Source: Climacium dendroides (lineage: Eukaryota; Streptophyta; Bryopsida; Hypnales; Climaciaceae). Taken from it: a DNA stretch of 64,000 bases. Numbering within the stretch: the first letter of the stretch is position 1; each line of letters opens with the position of its first letter. This document shows, piece after piece, positions 22,525 to 33,773 of the stretch. Location of the stretch: contig OX467082.1 of NCBI GenBank assembly GCA_950106755.1, positions 30,194,001 to 30,258,000 of the forward strand, given 5' to 3'. Position numbers and translations under genes: made by a program. Under the pieces are notes generated by a model. That model was not told the DNA's origin. It saw only the letters and a list, made by a program, of their open reading frames with translations, and did not search any database.

Positions 22525-25500
22525 AAACCTGCACATCCTCCGGTATGTGCCAAGTAGGCTCTTCTTGGTCATCTTCTGTGCTTTCATCTCTGTTTTCTTC
22601 TATCTTTTGGGTTTGTGCTGAAGGTAAAATATCATCCAAATCTTCATTGTAAATCTCTCCATCTCTTCGCCGAAATACTTTGACACGCTTGCCAGCAATA
22701 GGAATTCTCAGAGGAGTTCCATCTAACTCTCGCAGTGAGTATGTGGCATTATTATGAACTGTGACTACCACATATGGTCCAAACCAACGTCGAGCAAATT
22801 TCCTCACAGTACTGTGTTGATGCTCTAATGTGCTATCAAACACAAGTACCCAATCTCCTTCTTTGATTTTCTCAGTCCTCAATCGATGAGTTCTGTCAAA
22901 TCTCTCCTTGTTGTTTAGTCTAGCAACTTTCAACTTCTCCAAAGCTATTTGATGATCTTCAGGCAACCTTTGAAGTTGTTGAATACGAAGTTCAAGTAGT
23001 CTCTCTATGCTGATACCATCTTCCCATGATAGAAATATCCATGAAGGAATAGACTCCTTTCCAGGCAACATAGGCTTATGACCATGCATGAGCTCTATAG
23101 GCATATATCCAGTGACAGTACTATGTGTGGTTCTGTCAGCCCATAGAGCAAATGGAAGTAGTTTAGGCCAAATATTAGGCCTTCCTCTACAAGCTTTAAC
23201 CAACGCTTGAATGATAGGAGGATGTCCTCTTTCAATTTTACCATTGGCCTCAGGATTATAAGTTGTAGTTAACTTCAATCGTACACCATATCTGTTGAAA
23301 AACTCCCTTGCTTCAGTTGCATTCAATTCACCTCTGTCTGCTCTCATCGCACCAATACTTCCATATCGGCTAAAAATATCTTCAAGAATAAAACGGCAGA
23401 CATTCTCCGTTGTTTTGGTTCGAAGAGCCCTTCCTTCCACAAAGTTTGAAAGCTCTTCTCTTGCTAAAACAAGATACTTCATGCCCCATATGCCTGACGG
23501 CATGGCAACTAGATCAATCATCCATCGAAAATGAATGGAAGGAGGATATGTAGGATGAAGCTCATCTCTATGCCGAATTTTGGATTGTAATTGGCATACA
23601 ACACATGAGGCTACAAATTCTTCAACTTCTTTGTATAATCCCTTCCACCAATAGCGTTCTTTGATCTTTGTATATGTCGCCCAAACTCCTCTATGACCAG
23701 CCCAAAGTGTATCATGAAATTCCTCAAGAACTTTAGTTTTAGTCTCGGAGTCACCAACTACTCTCAATGGCATTTCATCAGCTCTTTTTGCCCTCTTCCA
23801 CAAGAATCCTTCTCGCAAAAGGTACCCATAAGACTGATGTCTGATGTCCTTAAAAGTTTTGTCCATCCATCCTTCTTGCCTCTTCAAAGTACTCAAATAG
23901 AGTCCAATCTCTTTCAACCTTCCTTCATATAACTCTTCTTTGAATGGCAAGATTCCATCTGTAGAACTCTCTCCTTCTGTAGCCAAAATATAGCCACCAT
24001 CAAAGAGGTCTTCACTTCCTTCATGAGCCATCATCTCTTCTTCTTGATAGTATCTGGCTCTCGATAACATGTCCGCCATAGAATTCTCTTTCCCAGCAAT
24101 GTGTATTAGTACTGGATTTAGAGACTTGATGTATGCTATCCATCGAAGCATGGCAATATCCGGTGAAGAACAATTGGCTATCATGCCAAGTAAGGGTAAG
24201 CAATCAGTTTCCAAAATAACATTGGCTCCAATTAAGTAATTTCTCTCCGCCTTTAGCGCTGTAAGCGCACCCCAAAGTTCTCTTTTCACTTGTGGATAAG
24301 CTCTTTGCCTCTCTGTGAGGATCCTTGCTCCAAAACGGATGGCAAATCTCCTCCCTTCTGCATCATCTTGTCCAACAGCCCATCCAATGGCTATCGGACT
24401 TGTGTCAACAGTCACAATGACCGGTCTTCCACTCTCATAATCAACTTGTTTTAGAACCGGTGGTGACTTCAAAACTTTCTTCAACTCTTCCATTACCAAA
24501 TCTTGCTCAGCTTTCCATACAAACTTATTCTTCTTTCTCAACAGTTTGTAAAGAGGCTCTGATATGTGAGCAAAATGAGGTATCCAAATTTGGTAGAAGA
24601 CGCAAGCTCCAAGAAACCTCCTTACTTCGGTAATATTGCTGCATGCTTTCATTTTTCCAATAGCATCAACCTTTTCGGGATTTGGTTTCCGTCCATACCA
24701 TCCACACAAATGCCCAACCACCAAAATTTCATCAACCCCGAATTTTGACTTCTCTATAGAAAGAGTCAAATCAACCTCTTCAAGTCTCCCCAAGATTTTG
24801 TGTACATCATTGATATGATTACTGACAAATGTTCTGCAACTATTATCTTGAAGAGTCAAGTCTCTGACAATCTCCTCACAACCTTTAATTGGGATATCAT
24901 CCACAAAAGGTATAGTCTTTTCAGGTACAAAATCTCGTAAGATTTGATTCATGGCATTTTGCATATGTGCCACAGAGTTTGTAGCACCTTGAGGCAATGT
25001 ACACATTCTAACCAATCCAAGTGGAGTCTTCATGGTTGTCAAATCTCTACTCTCAGCAGCTAATTGAAATTGATCATAACCAGAATATAGATCTCCAATG
25101 GAGTAAATGGCATGTCCCGCAAATGCTTCTGCCACTTCATCAACAATAGGCCCAGAACCTTTGTTCCTAATTGTCACCTTATTTGCCGGTTGCATATCTT
25201 GAATGAACCTCAATGCTCCGGATTTCTTTGGCACTGTGAACCAACGATTGGAATATGGAGCCATTGAAGGTTCAAGGATACCCATGCGCATCTTCTCTTT
25301 AAGAAGTTCAACCAGTTTGGGAAGCAATGCCCGTGGTACTGGTATCGGTTTCAAATCCCATGGCACATGTGGCACGGTAAAAATAACCATTGGCACAATT
25401 ACACTTGGATGCACACAACCAATCTCATCTGGTGAAGAAGCAAAGGCTTTTCCGTGTTTGGAGAGCATTTCTTGGAACCTCTTTCTCTCTGGTTCAGTCA

Positions 25501-26101
25501 AGAAGTCATCTCTTCCTATCTTCAGATTTGCCAATGTTTCCTCTGTAAATTTGTGTCCAATTTTTCTTGATTCTCTAAGACCCGGCTCCTTCTCTGCTTG
25601 TCTGATATGTTTGTCCATATCAGAAGGTAGTTGAGTTGCTACTGGCTTAACCTTCTTGGCCACCGTTTTGTATTTGGTATTCACCATGGCCTCATGTTTC
25701 AACCCGTAACTCTGAAACCTATCAACCCTTGATATTATCTTCAATATCTCATCATGTAGTGATCGTGTGTGAATTTCAACCACAACATCACTATCATCAA
25801 TTTCTACCTCCTCGATGTATAAAGCTCGCAAAACTTGTAATAAGTCATCTGCAAAGCCTTCCTCTTCAAATATCCCAGATATGTACTCATCATCCAAAAT
25901 CACCTCCATCTTTTTTAATCTTTTCTCCATCTTTTTTGTAACCCTTTTACATATAGGGTTTAGGTCCTTCACATCCGTGAAGCTCACAGAACCACACTCC
26001 TTCATACTCAGAAATCTACTCCCAACACTATGTACATTGGGGAATTCAAAAGACTTTGATCCTTTTGCACTCGCAGATCCCCATTCTCCACGTGTGCACA
26101 T
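22523..26101 (-). CDS. pol: Gypsy pol: reverse transcriptase, RNase H, integrase
   Basis: The intact frame of about 1192 residues starts at the ATG 26101-26099 and overlaps the gag stop as TGATG. RT runs from about residue 235 to 470, with LRFIQDMQPANKV near 298, the first metal ligand in DLYSGYDQF near 338, PQGATNSV near 371 and the catalytic box FVDD near 400 (Phe in place of Tyr). RNase H spans about 560-685 with TVDTS near 565, KREL near 607, ETDC near 632 and MADML near 676. Integrase has an HHCC zinc motif (about H797, H804, C834, C837). Its DDE core is D864 (WMIDLV), D923 (RADRG) and E958 (NGKIERG). A GPY-type module (WFGPYVVV) lies near 1107. The tail is acidic with no chromodomain. 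It copies and integrates the element's RNA. Confidence 0.96.
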   Translation of the reverse strand: MCTRGEWGSASAKGSKSFEFPNVHSVGSRFLSMKECGSVSFTDVKDLNPICKRVTKKMEKRLKKMEVILDDEYISGIFEEEGFADDLLQVLRALYIEEVEIDDSDVVVEIHTRSLHDEILKIISRVDRFQSYGLKHEAMVNTKYKTVAKKVKPVATQLPSDMDKHIRQAEKEPGLRESRKIGHKFTEETLANLKIGRDDFLTEPERKRFQEMLSKHGKAFASSPDEIGCVHPSVIVPMVIFTVPHVPWDLKPIPVPRALLPKLVELLKEKMRMGILEPSMAPYSNRWFTVPKKSGALRFIQDMQPANKVTIRNKGSGPIVDEVAEAFAGHAIYSIGDLYSGYDQFQLAAESRDLTTMKTPLGLVRMCTLPQGATNSVAHMQNAMNQILRDFVPEKTIPFVDDIPIKGCEEIVRDLTLQDNSCRTFVSNHINDVHKILGRLEEVDLTLSIEKSKFGVDEILVVGHLCGWYGRKPNPEKVDAIGKMKACSNITEVRRFLGACVFYQIWIPHFAHISEPLYKLLRKKNKFVWKAEQDLVMEELKKVLKSPPVLKQVDYESGRPVIVTVDTSPIAIGWAVGQDDAEGRRFAIRFGARILTERQRAYPQVKRELWGALTALKAERNYLIGANVILETDCLPLLGMIANCSSPDIAMLRWIAYIKSLNPVLIHIAGKENSMADMLSRARYYQEEEMMAHEGSEDLFDGGYILATEGESSTDGILPFKEELYEGRLKEIGLYLSTLKRQEGWMDKTFKDIRHQSYGYLLREGFLWKRAKRADEMPLRVVGDSETKTKVLEEFHDTLWAGHRGVWATYTKIKERYWWKGLYKEVEEFVASCVVCQLQSKIRHRDELHPTYPPSIHFRWMIDLVAMPSGIWGMKYLVLAREELSNFVEGRALRTKTTENVCRFILEDIFSRYGSIGAMRADRGELNATEAREFFNRYGVRLKLTTTYNPEANGKIERGHPPIIQALVKACRGRPNIWPKLLPFALWADRTTHSTVTGYMPIELMHGHKPMLPGKESIPSWIFLSWEDGISIERLLELRIQQLQRLPEDHQIALEKLKVARLNNKERFDRTHRLRTEKIKEGDWVLVFDSTLEHQHSTVRKFARRWFGPYVVVTVHNNATYSLRELDGTPLRIPIAGKRVKVFRRRDGEIYNEDLDDILPSAQTQKIEENRDESTEDDQEEPTWHIPEDVQV

Positions 26102-28794
26102 CAAAAATCCGTAAAGTCTAGAGAAGTTGGTAGAGGTCCTTCTCTAAGTTGAGCTCGATGCCTTTCATTGTTAGGCCTTACAGTAAGAAACTGTACTGAT
26201 CTCTTTCCATCACCACTTCGAATTCGAGCATAATGGGAGCCATCATCCAACACCTTTGTCTCCATTCTTGATGCTGTAATGTATGGCTGACCTAAAATTA
26301 TGGGATAAGCTCCATAATTTTGTACAAAGAAGTTTTGTTCTACTTCCACATCTCCAATTCTTGTTGGCACAGCTGGGCATGCTCCATACAACTCTCCTCT
26401 TCCATTGTTGGCAGCTCTCATCACCCAACCGTGATTAACATCAATTGGCCATTTGCCCATCTCGTAAATCTTTCGAGACATGATGTTAATCTCTGAACCA
26501 TGATCCACAAGAGCTAGAATGTAATCATCCAACTCTCCTAGCTTCACACGAGTTTCTGTAGTGGCTCTAGCCCAAAATGGATGAATGTAATCCAATCTCC
26601 TTTCGAGCTCTCCTTCTGCCATATGAATGATTGCACATTCATAAGATTTTGCCTCCATTTGAATCTCTTCTTTGTTTTCAGTCCTAGAGATTGCCTCATC
26701 CATCATTCTCCTCTCTTCTTCCAAAGTCTTCGAAGAACAAACTTCTTCCTCTAAGCTTTTCACCCCCACTGATCCTTTTCTTGTCACATCTTCACATTTC
26801 AAGAGATGATCAGCCTCAAACCCATTGTTTCTCTTGTCAATTGCACACATTTCAGTAAACATGTGCAAAATCTCTTCTTCTTCATCATCAGATAGATCAC
26901 ATAGACATGCATTTACTTCTACAATGCTCTTGTCTTTGTCTATCTCAACTACTTCAGTTGCAACCTTCTCCATTGTAGTTGGAGGATCACATATCAAGGC
27001 AAAAGCCACCCCAATCTCAGTCTCCTCATCTTTGGTGATGCGAGTGTCTAAAGCTTCCACCATGATTGTTTCAGCTGTCATTTGTCTTTTTCTCTTGATG
27101 ACATCAACAATCAGCTCATGAAAGTCTTTCTTGGCAATGCCAAGAGCCTCTCTCAATGTAAATTCAATTTTGGCATCCAAGATTCTCTCCTCCAATATGC
27201 CTTTCATGTCTATAGAAGACTCAATGTCTGATTGAAGTTTATAGGCCGGCAGTTTGCCCTTGCCTTTGCTTGAATCTTCTTTGCCATTTCCTTTTTTGCT
27301 ATTGCTTGGATCTTCCCACTTCTCCTTAGGAAGCGGTTTATCTCCTGGATGAACAAAAATAGGTGACTTCGCAGACCTTTGTCGTGTATGAGCAGCAGGA
27401 CCATCTCCCTTTTCACCTTCTTTGATCCCTTGTGGTTTTCTTTTGAGTGCTGGCTCCTCCACATCATCATCTTCAACAGTCCGCCCTCGTTTTTCTTCAA
27501 CAAGAACATCATGGTCTTTATTATGGCCTTGTACTTCACCCAAAAACACTCTGATGCTACTTGCATCAACAGGATCTTCCCAACCAGTCACCTTGCGAAT
27601 GGCTTGAGCTCCTCTACGTAATACTTCAACAGATGGAGCTTGGGAAGTCTCAACTACATGTTGAACAACCTCTACATGGAATGATGTAGCACCCTTTCCA
27701 CCTAAAGAATTGGATCTTCCCATTTTGTCTTCTACGATCTTCTTCATCCCTCCTTTGCCAAAGTTGGTATTCAAAGGCAAATTTGTAGATGCATCATGTA
27801 TTTTTCCATCTTTGAAGACAACTGTGCCATCTTTAAGAGCCTCATCGTATTGTTTACAACCTCGAAGGCTGTGGCTCTCCTCCTCATCACACCAAATACA
27901 TCTCCTTGTAAATGTTCTTATATTGTCAGATGATTGAGTACCTCGTGACTTCTTCAACTCGCTCATCTCCACCCTCAAATCTTGAATACCCTTGATAAGC
28001 TCATCAAGAGTATCTCCTTCAACCGTCTTGGCAGTCTTTGAAGTTGATGGTGCAGGTGTAGGGGCAAATGATTTCTTAGGAGCCCTTGTAGTAGGTGCAG
28101 GCTCTTCTCCCACTTGTGGAGCTTTGCTTCTCGATCTCAATTTCTGTTGTTTCGTGAGTAGGATAATTGCTTGTTCAATTGTCCTCCAATCATTGGTAAA
28201 ACCTCCTTCAGTAGCTCGATCTCCAAGAAGCAAAAGAAGTTTGTCTCCTAAAGCATCATCAGTTGCTTGTAGAAACAACTCTGTCTTCCTACTATCAAGA
28301 AGACGTCTCTCTGCCAAAGGTAGCTGCTTGTACTTCTTCTCAAAATCTCGAAACAGCTCATTTGGGCCCATATTGTTCCCTGGACACTGCTCAATCCAGT
28401 CAAGAAATGCTCTCTTGGTCATACGGTCTGCATCTTCATCAAAATACTCATCCCGCAATCTCTCCTCAAACAACAACCATGGGATTGCGTTTGCATCACC
28501 TCGAATCTCTTCTACCCTTGGCCGGATCTCAGGTACAACAGCTAGACTGAAGGTTTGAATCATCTGGTTTTGAGAAACCTGATGTACCTCCATCTCACAA
28601 ACATAGGCTCTCAAGAACTTCGTGATGTCCTTTCCGTCAAATCTTCCCATCTTGTCAACAACACCTTTTAGAGCTTTCGTAGCACCTTGACCGCCAGAAT
28701 GAGATCTATGCTGTTCCATCAATATCGCCAAGGCACCAAGTATGGTGTCCATATTGGCTGGGGTTCTCTCAGAACCCCCACTAGTATCTTCCAT
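26101..28794 (-). CDS. gag: Gypsy gag with C-terminal aspartic protease, 897 residues
   Basis: It starts at the ATG 28794-28792, about 50 bp inside the 5' LTR, and ends in TGA at 26103-26101. Residues about 45-220 form a helical capsid (Retrotrans_gag-like) region. A zinc-knuckle variant, Cys299-X2-Cys302-X5-His308-X4-Cys313, has one residue more than the usual CX2CX4HX4C. A long charged linker follows. The protease lies near 755-840 with LVDHGSEINIMS (Asp764) and a second strand YPIILGQPY. DHG replaces the usual DTG/DSG. Protease is therefore made with gag and not with pol. The frame is intact. Confidence 0.93.
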   Translation of the reverse strand: MEDTSGGSERTPANMDTILGALAILMEQHRSHSGGQGATKALKGVVDKMGRFDGKDITKFLRAYVCEMEVHQVSQNQMIQTFSLAVVPEIRPRVEEIRGDANAIPWLLFEERLRDEYFDEDADRMTKRAFLDWIEQCPGNNMGPNELFRDFEKKYKQLPLAERRLLDSRKTELFLQATDDALGDKLLLLLGDRATEGGFTNDWRTIEQAIILLTKQQKLRSRSKAPQVGEEPAPTTRAPKKSFAPTPAPSTSKTAKTVEGDTLDELIKGIQDLRVEMSELKKSRGTQSSDNIRTFTRRCIWCDEEESHSLRGCKQYDEALKDGTVVFKDGKIHDASTNLPLNTNFGKGGMKKIVEDKMGRSNSLGGKGATSFHVEVVQHVVETSQAPSVEVLRRGAQAIRKVTGWEDPVDASSIRVFLGEVQGHNKDHDVLVEEKRGRTVEDDDVEEPALKRKPQGIKEGEKGDGPAAHTRQRSAKSPIFVHPGDKPLPKEKWEDPSNSKKGNGKEDSSKGKGKLPAYKLQSDIESSIDMKGILEERILDAKIEFTLREALGIAKKDFHELIVDVIKRKRQMTAETIMVEALDTRITKDEETEIGVAFALICDPPTTMEKVATEVVEIDKDKSIVEVNACLCDLSDDEEEEILHMFTEMCAIDKRNNGFEADHLLKCEDVTRKGSVGVKSLEEEVCSSKTLEEERRMMDEAISRTENKEEIQMEAKSYECAIIHMAEGELERRLDYIHPFWARATTETRVKLGELDDYILALVDHGSEINIMSRKIYEMGKWPIDVNHGWVMRAANNGRGELYGACPAVPTRIGDVEVEQNFFVQNYGAYPIILGQPYITASRMETKVLDDGSHYARIRSGDGKRSVQFLTVRPNNERHRAQLREGPLPTSLDFTDF

Positions 28795-28826
28795 CTTCCT
28801 AAACTCAAACTAGTTGCCCCAAAGCT

Positions 28827-28844
28827 CTCTCAGTGGAAGCACCA
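28827..28844 (-). other. Primer binding site of the gypsy element
   Basis: Two bases after the 5' LTR the minus strand reads TGGTGCTTCCACTGAGAG. It starts with TGG as needed to pair with tRNA CCA ends. The complementary acceptor stem would read GCTTCCA. I think this fits a tRNA-Thr but could not check. Confidence 0.75.
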
Positions 28845-28846
28845 AA

Positions 28847-30956
28847 TGTCGTGTTGAGAGCGGTTTGCCTTGGGAAATCACGAAGATTCTGGCTGCAACT
28901 AGAAATGGCTAAGGAATAAAAATATGATAGGAGAATAAAGGCAAGTGGACTTGTCACTTGCAAACCCAGTCTTCTAACTAGAATGATGAAGGTGAGTGAA
29001 CTTGTCACCCACAAATTCACCAGTCAAATACAAAATGATATTGTACAACAACAAAATTTGTTGTCTCTCGTGAATCTCTAATCTTGGTCTTCAAATCTCG
29101 TATACGGTCGTCGAATCATCAATCTTCAATCTTCAATCTTCAATCTTCAAACTCCTCCCCGTTGGCCTATCTTGTGGTGGCTCTATAAGGGTAAGGGTAA
29201 GGGTAAGGTGATAAGATCCCACGGCCTCGGACGGGTAAAACGGGACAGCCAACACGAGTGACCGTCCGGATGATGGGACCCTAAACTTTCAAACCCACGG
29301 TGACCAGGAAGCGCCTTTCACCAATGGGAACAACATAAAAGAGCAACCAAGTGGGTGATTAAATCCCAAATAGTCTCCACAAACACAAAATGGAGCGCTT
29401 ACTGGATAACCACGGCTCGCAACAGTTTCACAATGCTAAAATTGAAAATTGCAACTAGCCTCCAAAACCGGCTGGGAATAACCATAGAAAGACAACGAGC
29501 CCCCAAATCCGACTAGGAATAACAAGCCACAAGCCACAACACACGAGTCTTCAATTTTTGTGTCTTCAAATTTCAACTTCAAATCATCACTCAAAGCTCC
29601 ACCTCAACTTCAACTTCAAATTTTCACTCAAACTCCAACTTCAAATCTCTACCCCAACTCCATCTTCAAAGCTAAACTTTGAATGATCACCACCGTTGCT
29701 TCACAACTTCAAATGGGTTGCATGATAACTCTCTGGAAAGCTAACACAATTCTCTCCATTTCCTCCAAATCTCAACTCATTCCAATACTCTGACCCAAAA
29801 CTATGGTCATCCAAAGTTTTGGCCTCTACAAGTGAGGGCAACAGACCTTCCTTCACTCCTACACTCACAACTTACTCATAAATGCTCCAATTACTTCGAA
29901 TGATAGCTTCTTAGAAAGCTAACAAAACTTTACACATCCTCTCCAAAACTCAAATCAAATTAACACTCTGTCCACCTTTCATGGCCACTCAAAGTTTCGG
30001 CCTCTAGAAATGATAGGCAGCAGACACTCCTTCACTTCTACACTCGTAACTCACTCATACAAGCTCCAAATAGAATGAGTGAGATCTTCCTAGAAAGCTA
30101 ACTTAATTTCCTACACTTCCTCCAAATATCAATGCAAACCAAGAACTTGTCCGTCTTTTATGGTCGGTCGAAGTCTCTGCCTCTTAATTTCGAAGGCAAC
30201 AAACCTCCCTCCACTCAAACTAGCACAACTTTTGATTCACAACTCCAAATCAAGCAAGTGAGATCAATTTAGAAAGAAGACACCATGATACATAACTCCA
30301 CCAATTTTCATTTCAAAATTCCAAAAACACACAACACAATGGCCCTCCAAACATTCGGGTCTTTCCCTAAACTCACAATGGGAGAGAAGATGAATCCTAT
30401 CCAACTTTTCCTCTACCTTATCTACTCTCAACCACACAAACAAGTGGGGTCCGCCTCTAACTCACTCTTAAAACTCCTCTAACAATAATTGAGCACTTAT
30501 TTGGCCCACTACTATCTCCTTATCTTTATCTTTGAAGGAAATTTACTTCAAGTTCACCTAGAAGGCAAACCATTTGAATATTTCCTTACAACTACTTCAC
30601 AAACACAAAATTATTATAGAAATTCACTCCAAATATGGAATGAAGAACTAAAACTCAACGTACACCTATTAGAGGTAAAAAACTAGAATTCCAATTTCAT
30701 CTTGGGACTCAGAAAAAACCCTCCAATTCGACATACTGAATCTATAACAAATAATGAAGAAAACTACTTCAAGTTTGATGGAATTCTAAGATGGCAACCT
30801 ATTCTTATATAGATGACTCAAGCCATCGTAAGAAGGCGTCACCTTGAAGCCACTAAAGATGATGTCATTATTCTCCTCATATTCGTGAAAACCAAATCAA
30901 TAGAAATAAAACATTACCACACTTTTTTACACTATGTACGCATTTACAGTGCGACA
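28847..30956 (-). repeat. 5' LTR of the gypsy element
   Basis: It has the same length as the left LTR and is identical by eye except A29438. It should contain the element's promoter. Confidence 0.96.
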
Positions 30957-33770
30957 AAGTAAGATAATTTTTTTTTCATCACTTTCTTTTTAATTAATTC
31001 CTTTGTCAATTAGTCATTTTCATTTGTATATTTTCTTTAGAAATAATTGTCTTACTTATTATTTAGACTCTTGCATTTTATTTAAAGAAAACAAAACAAA
31101 ACATACTAGTGTTATTATTATCTATTTGATTGAACAAAATAGCTAGCTCTAGCTTCATTTAAACTTCGAACTTGGGTTTTCTCTTTTATAAATATTATTA
31201 TAGATCCTTTCTCTACTAGTTTATTATGATCAGTCATCCAATTTTTAGAAATCAACATTCTTATTAATTTGACTTTTGAACTTCCATTGTTGAAATTAAT
31301 TTAAGTAGACTTCAATAATGTGCTTGATTTGATACTTGTAATTTTCTTCTATCTATTAGATCCAAATCAAATATGATTAGTTTACTTATCAATCAAAGTT
31401 TTTATTATCTTTCATTCATTTTGACTAGTTGAATTCTATCACTTGATTTGCTCAAATTGATTTTTTCTTAACTATTTATATTGTTCTCTCAAAGTTTTTT
31501 TTAATTTATTATTTATTTACTCATTTAAGTATCTAAAGTCTTTATATTTTGTATTGATATTCTTATTTTCATTTCATTTTAAATAAATTTTTATTAGTTG
31601 GAAAATAAGGCAAATAATCATTCACTCTAATTGCATCCCAAGAAAAACAATGGTGCAATCCACTAGGGGCCTATATTCTTTGTTGAATCTTAATGTATAT
31701 TGTAGATAAACTTAGGTTGTCATTTTAAAAAAATCAAACCCAAGCTAATAGTAAAAATTCGTTCCTAGGGAGACTAATATAATAGGTTTACTTCTATTTG
31801 TATCCTTAATAAAGTCATTGCAATTGTAGAATATTATAAAAAATATGTTCTTTAAACCACATAAATGATTGTTTTCCTTACGCGATAATGTCTAATTGCT
31901 AAATTTTTCACTCCACTCTTGAAGGCCGCAAGGGTTAAGTAAAATAGTAAATCTCCCAATATTATCTCTTCTTTTTATCTTTAATTCTTTAAGCTTTTCC
32001 AAATCAGACTTATCAACACTATAGCTTGCCAAAGCCTTTCTTCTTCCCGAATTGGTCTTCTTAGCTATCAGGTACCAATTGGGTCATGTCAGACTTCTCA
32101 ACTACCCGAGAATCTTCTTCCACCAACTTGGAATTGATTATTCAATCAAACTGTTCCACTTCTAAATCAGACCCTATTTGGAATTAACTTCCCACAGTTT
32201 TCTACTCAATGAACACTCCAAATCGGTTTTTAATCATCTAAATAACTCATACACAACTACCAATTTGGATAAAAATAATAAACACATACAACCGTTAAAA
32301 TATTCCACTCAGTATCTCTCAACTTGTCAAACCATACTCCCAACTTGAAAAACAACAACTCTTAAAAATCAATACCAAATTGGAATTAAACTCACAGCAT
32401 TCAGACTCATAAACTTCCAATTCCGACTTCAAACAGCCATTCAAAGCAAATCCAGGAACCAACTTGGAATAGATGAACACAATTCCTATAAATCAAACAT
32501 CCCAACTTGAATCACATCACTGGCCAAACTTTACTTCCAAATTGGAATTTAACTCCATACATGCAATCACACCATACAACACAAAACAACAATTCAGCTT
32601 CAACAAAATTTATTATAACACCAAATTGGTGATATAATCACTGTTTACACTCTTAACGTCATTTATGCAGATTGATCATCCAACCCATTCTCACAACTAT
32701 CACTGCAAATTATTCTTTATACTCTAATTGCCTTCCTAATTAGAATCTAATTTTCTACACTCTCGGCATTCCAACTAGGCTCCAATAATTGTCCACTACT
32801 TGAACTAAGCTTTGATATAAAGTTACTGCTCCTGGATACTAAATCTCATCTTCTAGCACAGACTTTCACAAATTCAACATTTAACACATACTTCTTCAAA
32901 TCAAACTCCAACTTGGATAATTCCAATTAAAATTCCATGCTTCTGCACATCAATAAACACACCGCCATACACTAACACACATACATTCTAACTAGGACAT
33001 AGACATAGACTCACTCAAACACACCGATTTGACCATGGATCAACACAGACATACTTTCCAACTAAGAAATCACACACAACAACCACACAACGAAAACGAA
33101 ACATACACAACCTTGACCGACTGGGACAAGCATTGGATATTTGCTCAACAGTGGGTAAAATAAAAATAAAAATGAACACCATTCGGAACCTAATAGGACT
33201 TACACTGACAGTTACCCAATCGGGGAAGACAGCCAACTGACAACCACCTCCGACTTGGGATTTCACGAGATATCGACAATGACATACCTTCAAGGCCAAT
33301 GACTGGTCAATCATCCAATTCAGCTGAACACACCACCCACTTGTTATTCACCTACCAAATCGGAACTCAACATCTGCCACCCATTTGGAACATTAACTGG
33401 ATCCTGACTAGGAACTTAAACCTGCAAACCAACGAACTAGGCAGCAAAGTAACTCCCATTTGGAATAAAACCAATGACTAAACACTCCATTTGGATAATA
33501 CAACCAACCAAATAAGCACCAAAAACCTTCACATTTCACTCAAAACGGCTCAAAAATTAACAAAGTTTTCATCCTACTCGGTTATCTACATATATTATGA
33601 CTAATATTTTTATTAAATGTCTTTTATTTTCTCTAAGAAAAAATAGTATTATATAAAATTTGAAATATTCTTGTTTTATTGTACAAGGCACAATAGCCGT
33701 ACTAAAATTTTGTTTAGGGGACAAATCATTTATTTCTCCTTCTTTCATAATTATAGTCCCGTCTTGATTA
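30957..33770 (-). other. Non-coding internal region of the old element with recurrent CCAANTTGGA words
   Basis: 30.96-31.9 kb is AT-rich and featureless. 31.9-33.5 kb repeats variants of CCAA(C/T)TTGGAAT or CCAAATTGGAAT every few tens of bases in an otherwise non-repetitive context. Related texture and longer matching order occur at 37.0-38.0 kb and 61.3-62.6 kb. No open frame is credible. Confidence 0.6.
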
Positions 33771-33773
33771 TTT

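Larger units (their letters stand above)
20403..30956 (-). mobile_element. Young full-length Ty3/gypsy retrotransposon, 10.55 kb
   Basis: Two 2110-bp LTRs (20403-22512 and 28847-30956) flank gag-protease and pol on the minus strand. The flanks AAGT (20399-20402) and AAGT (30957-30960) give a 4-bp target duplication. The only LTR difference I noticed by eye is G20994 versus A29438. PBS, PPT and both frames are intact. It is inserted in the internal region of the older element. The domain order RT-RNase H-integrase places it in Ty3/gypsy (Metaviridae). I see no chromodomain after the integrase. Everything needed for mobility appears present. Confidence 0.96.

Noticed and set aside
25203..28558. 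Plus-strand frames of up to 188 codons across the gypsy coding region
   Set aside because: They are antisense shadows of the intact gag and pol frames.
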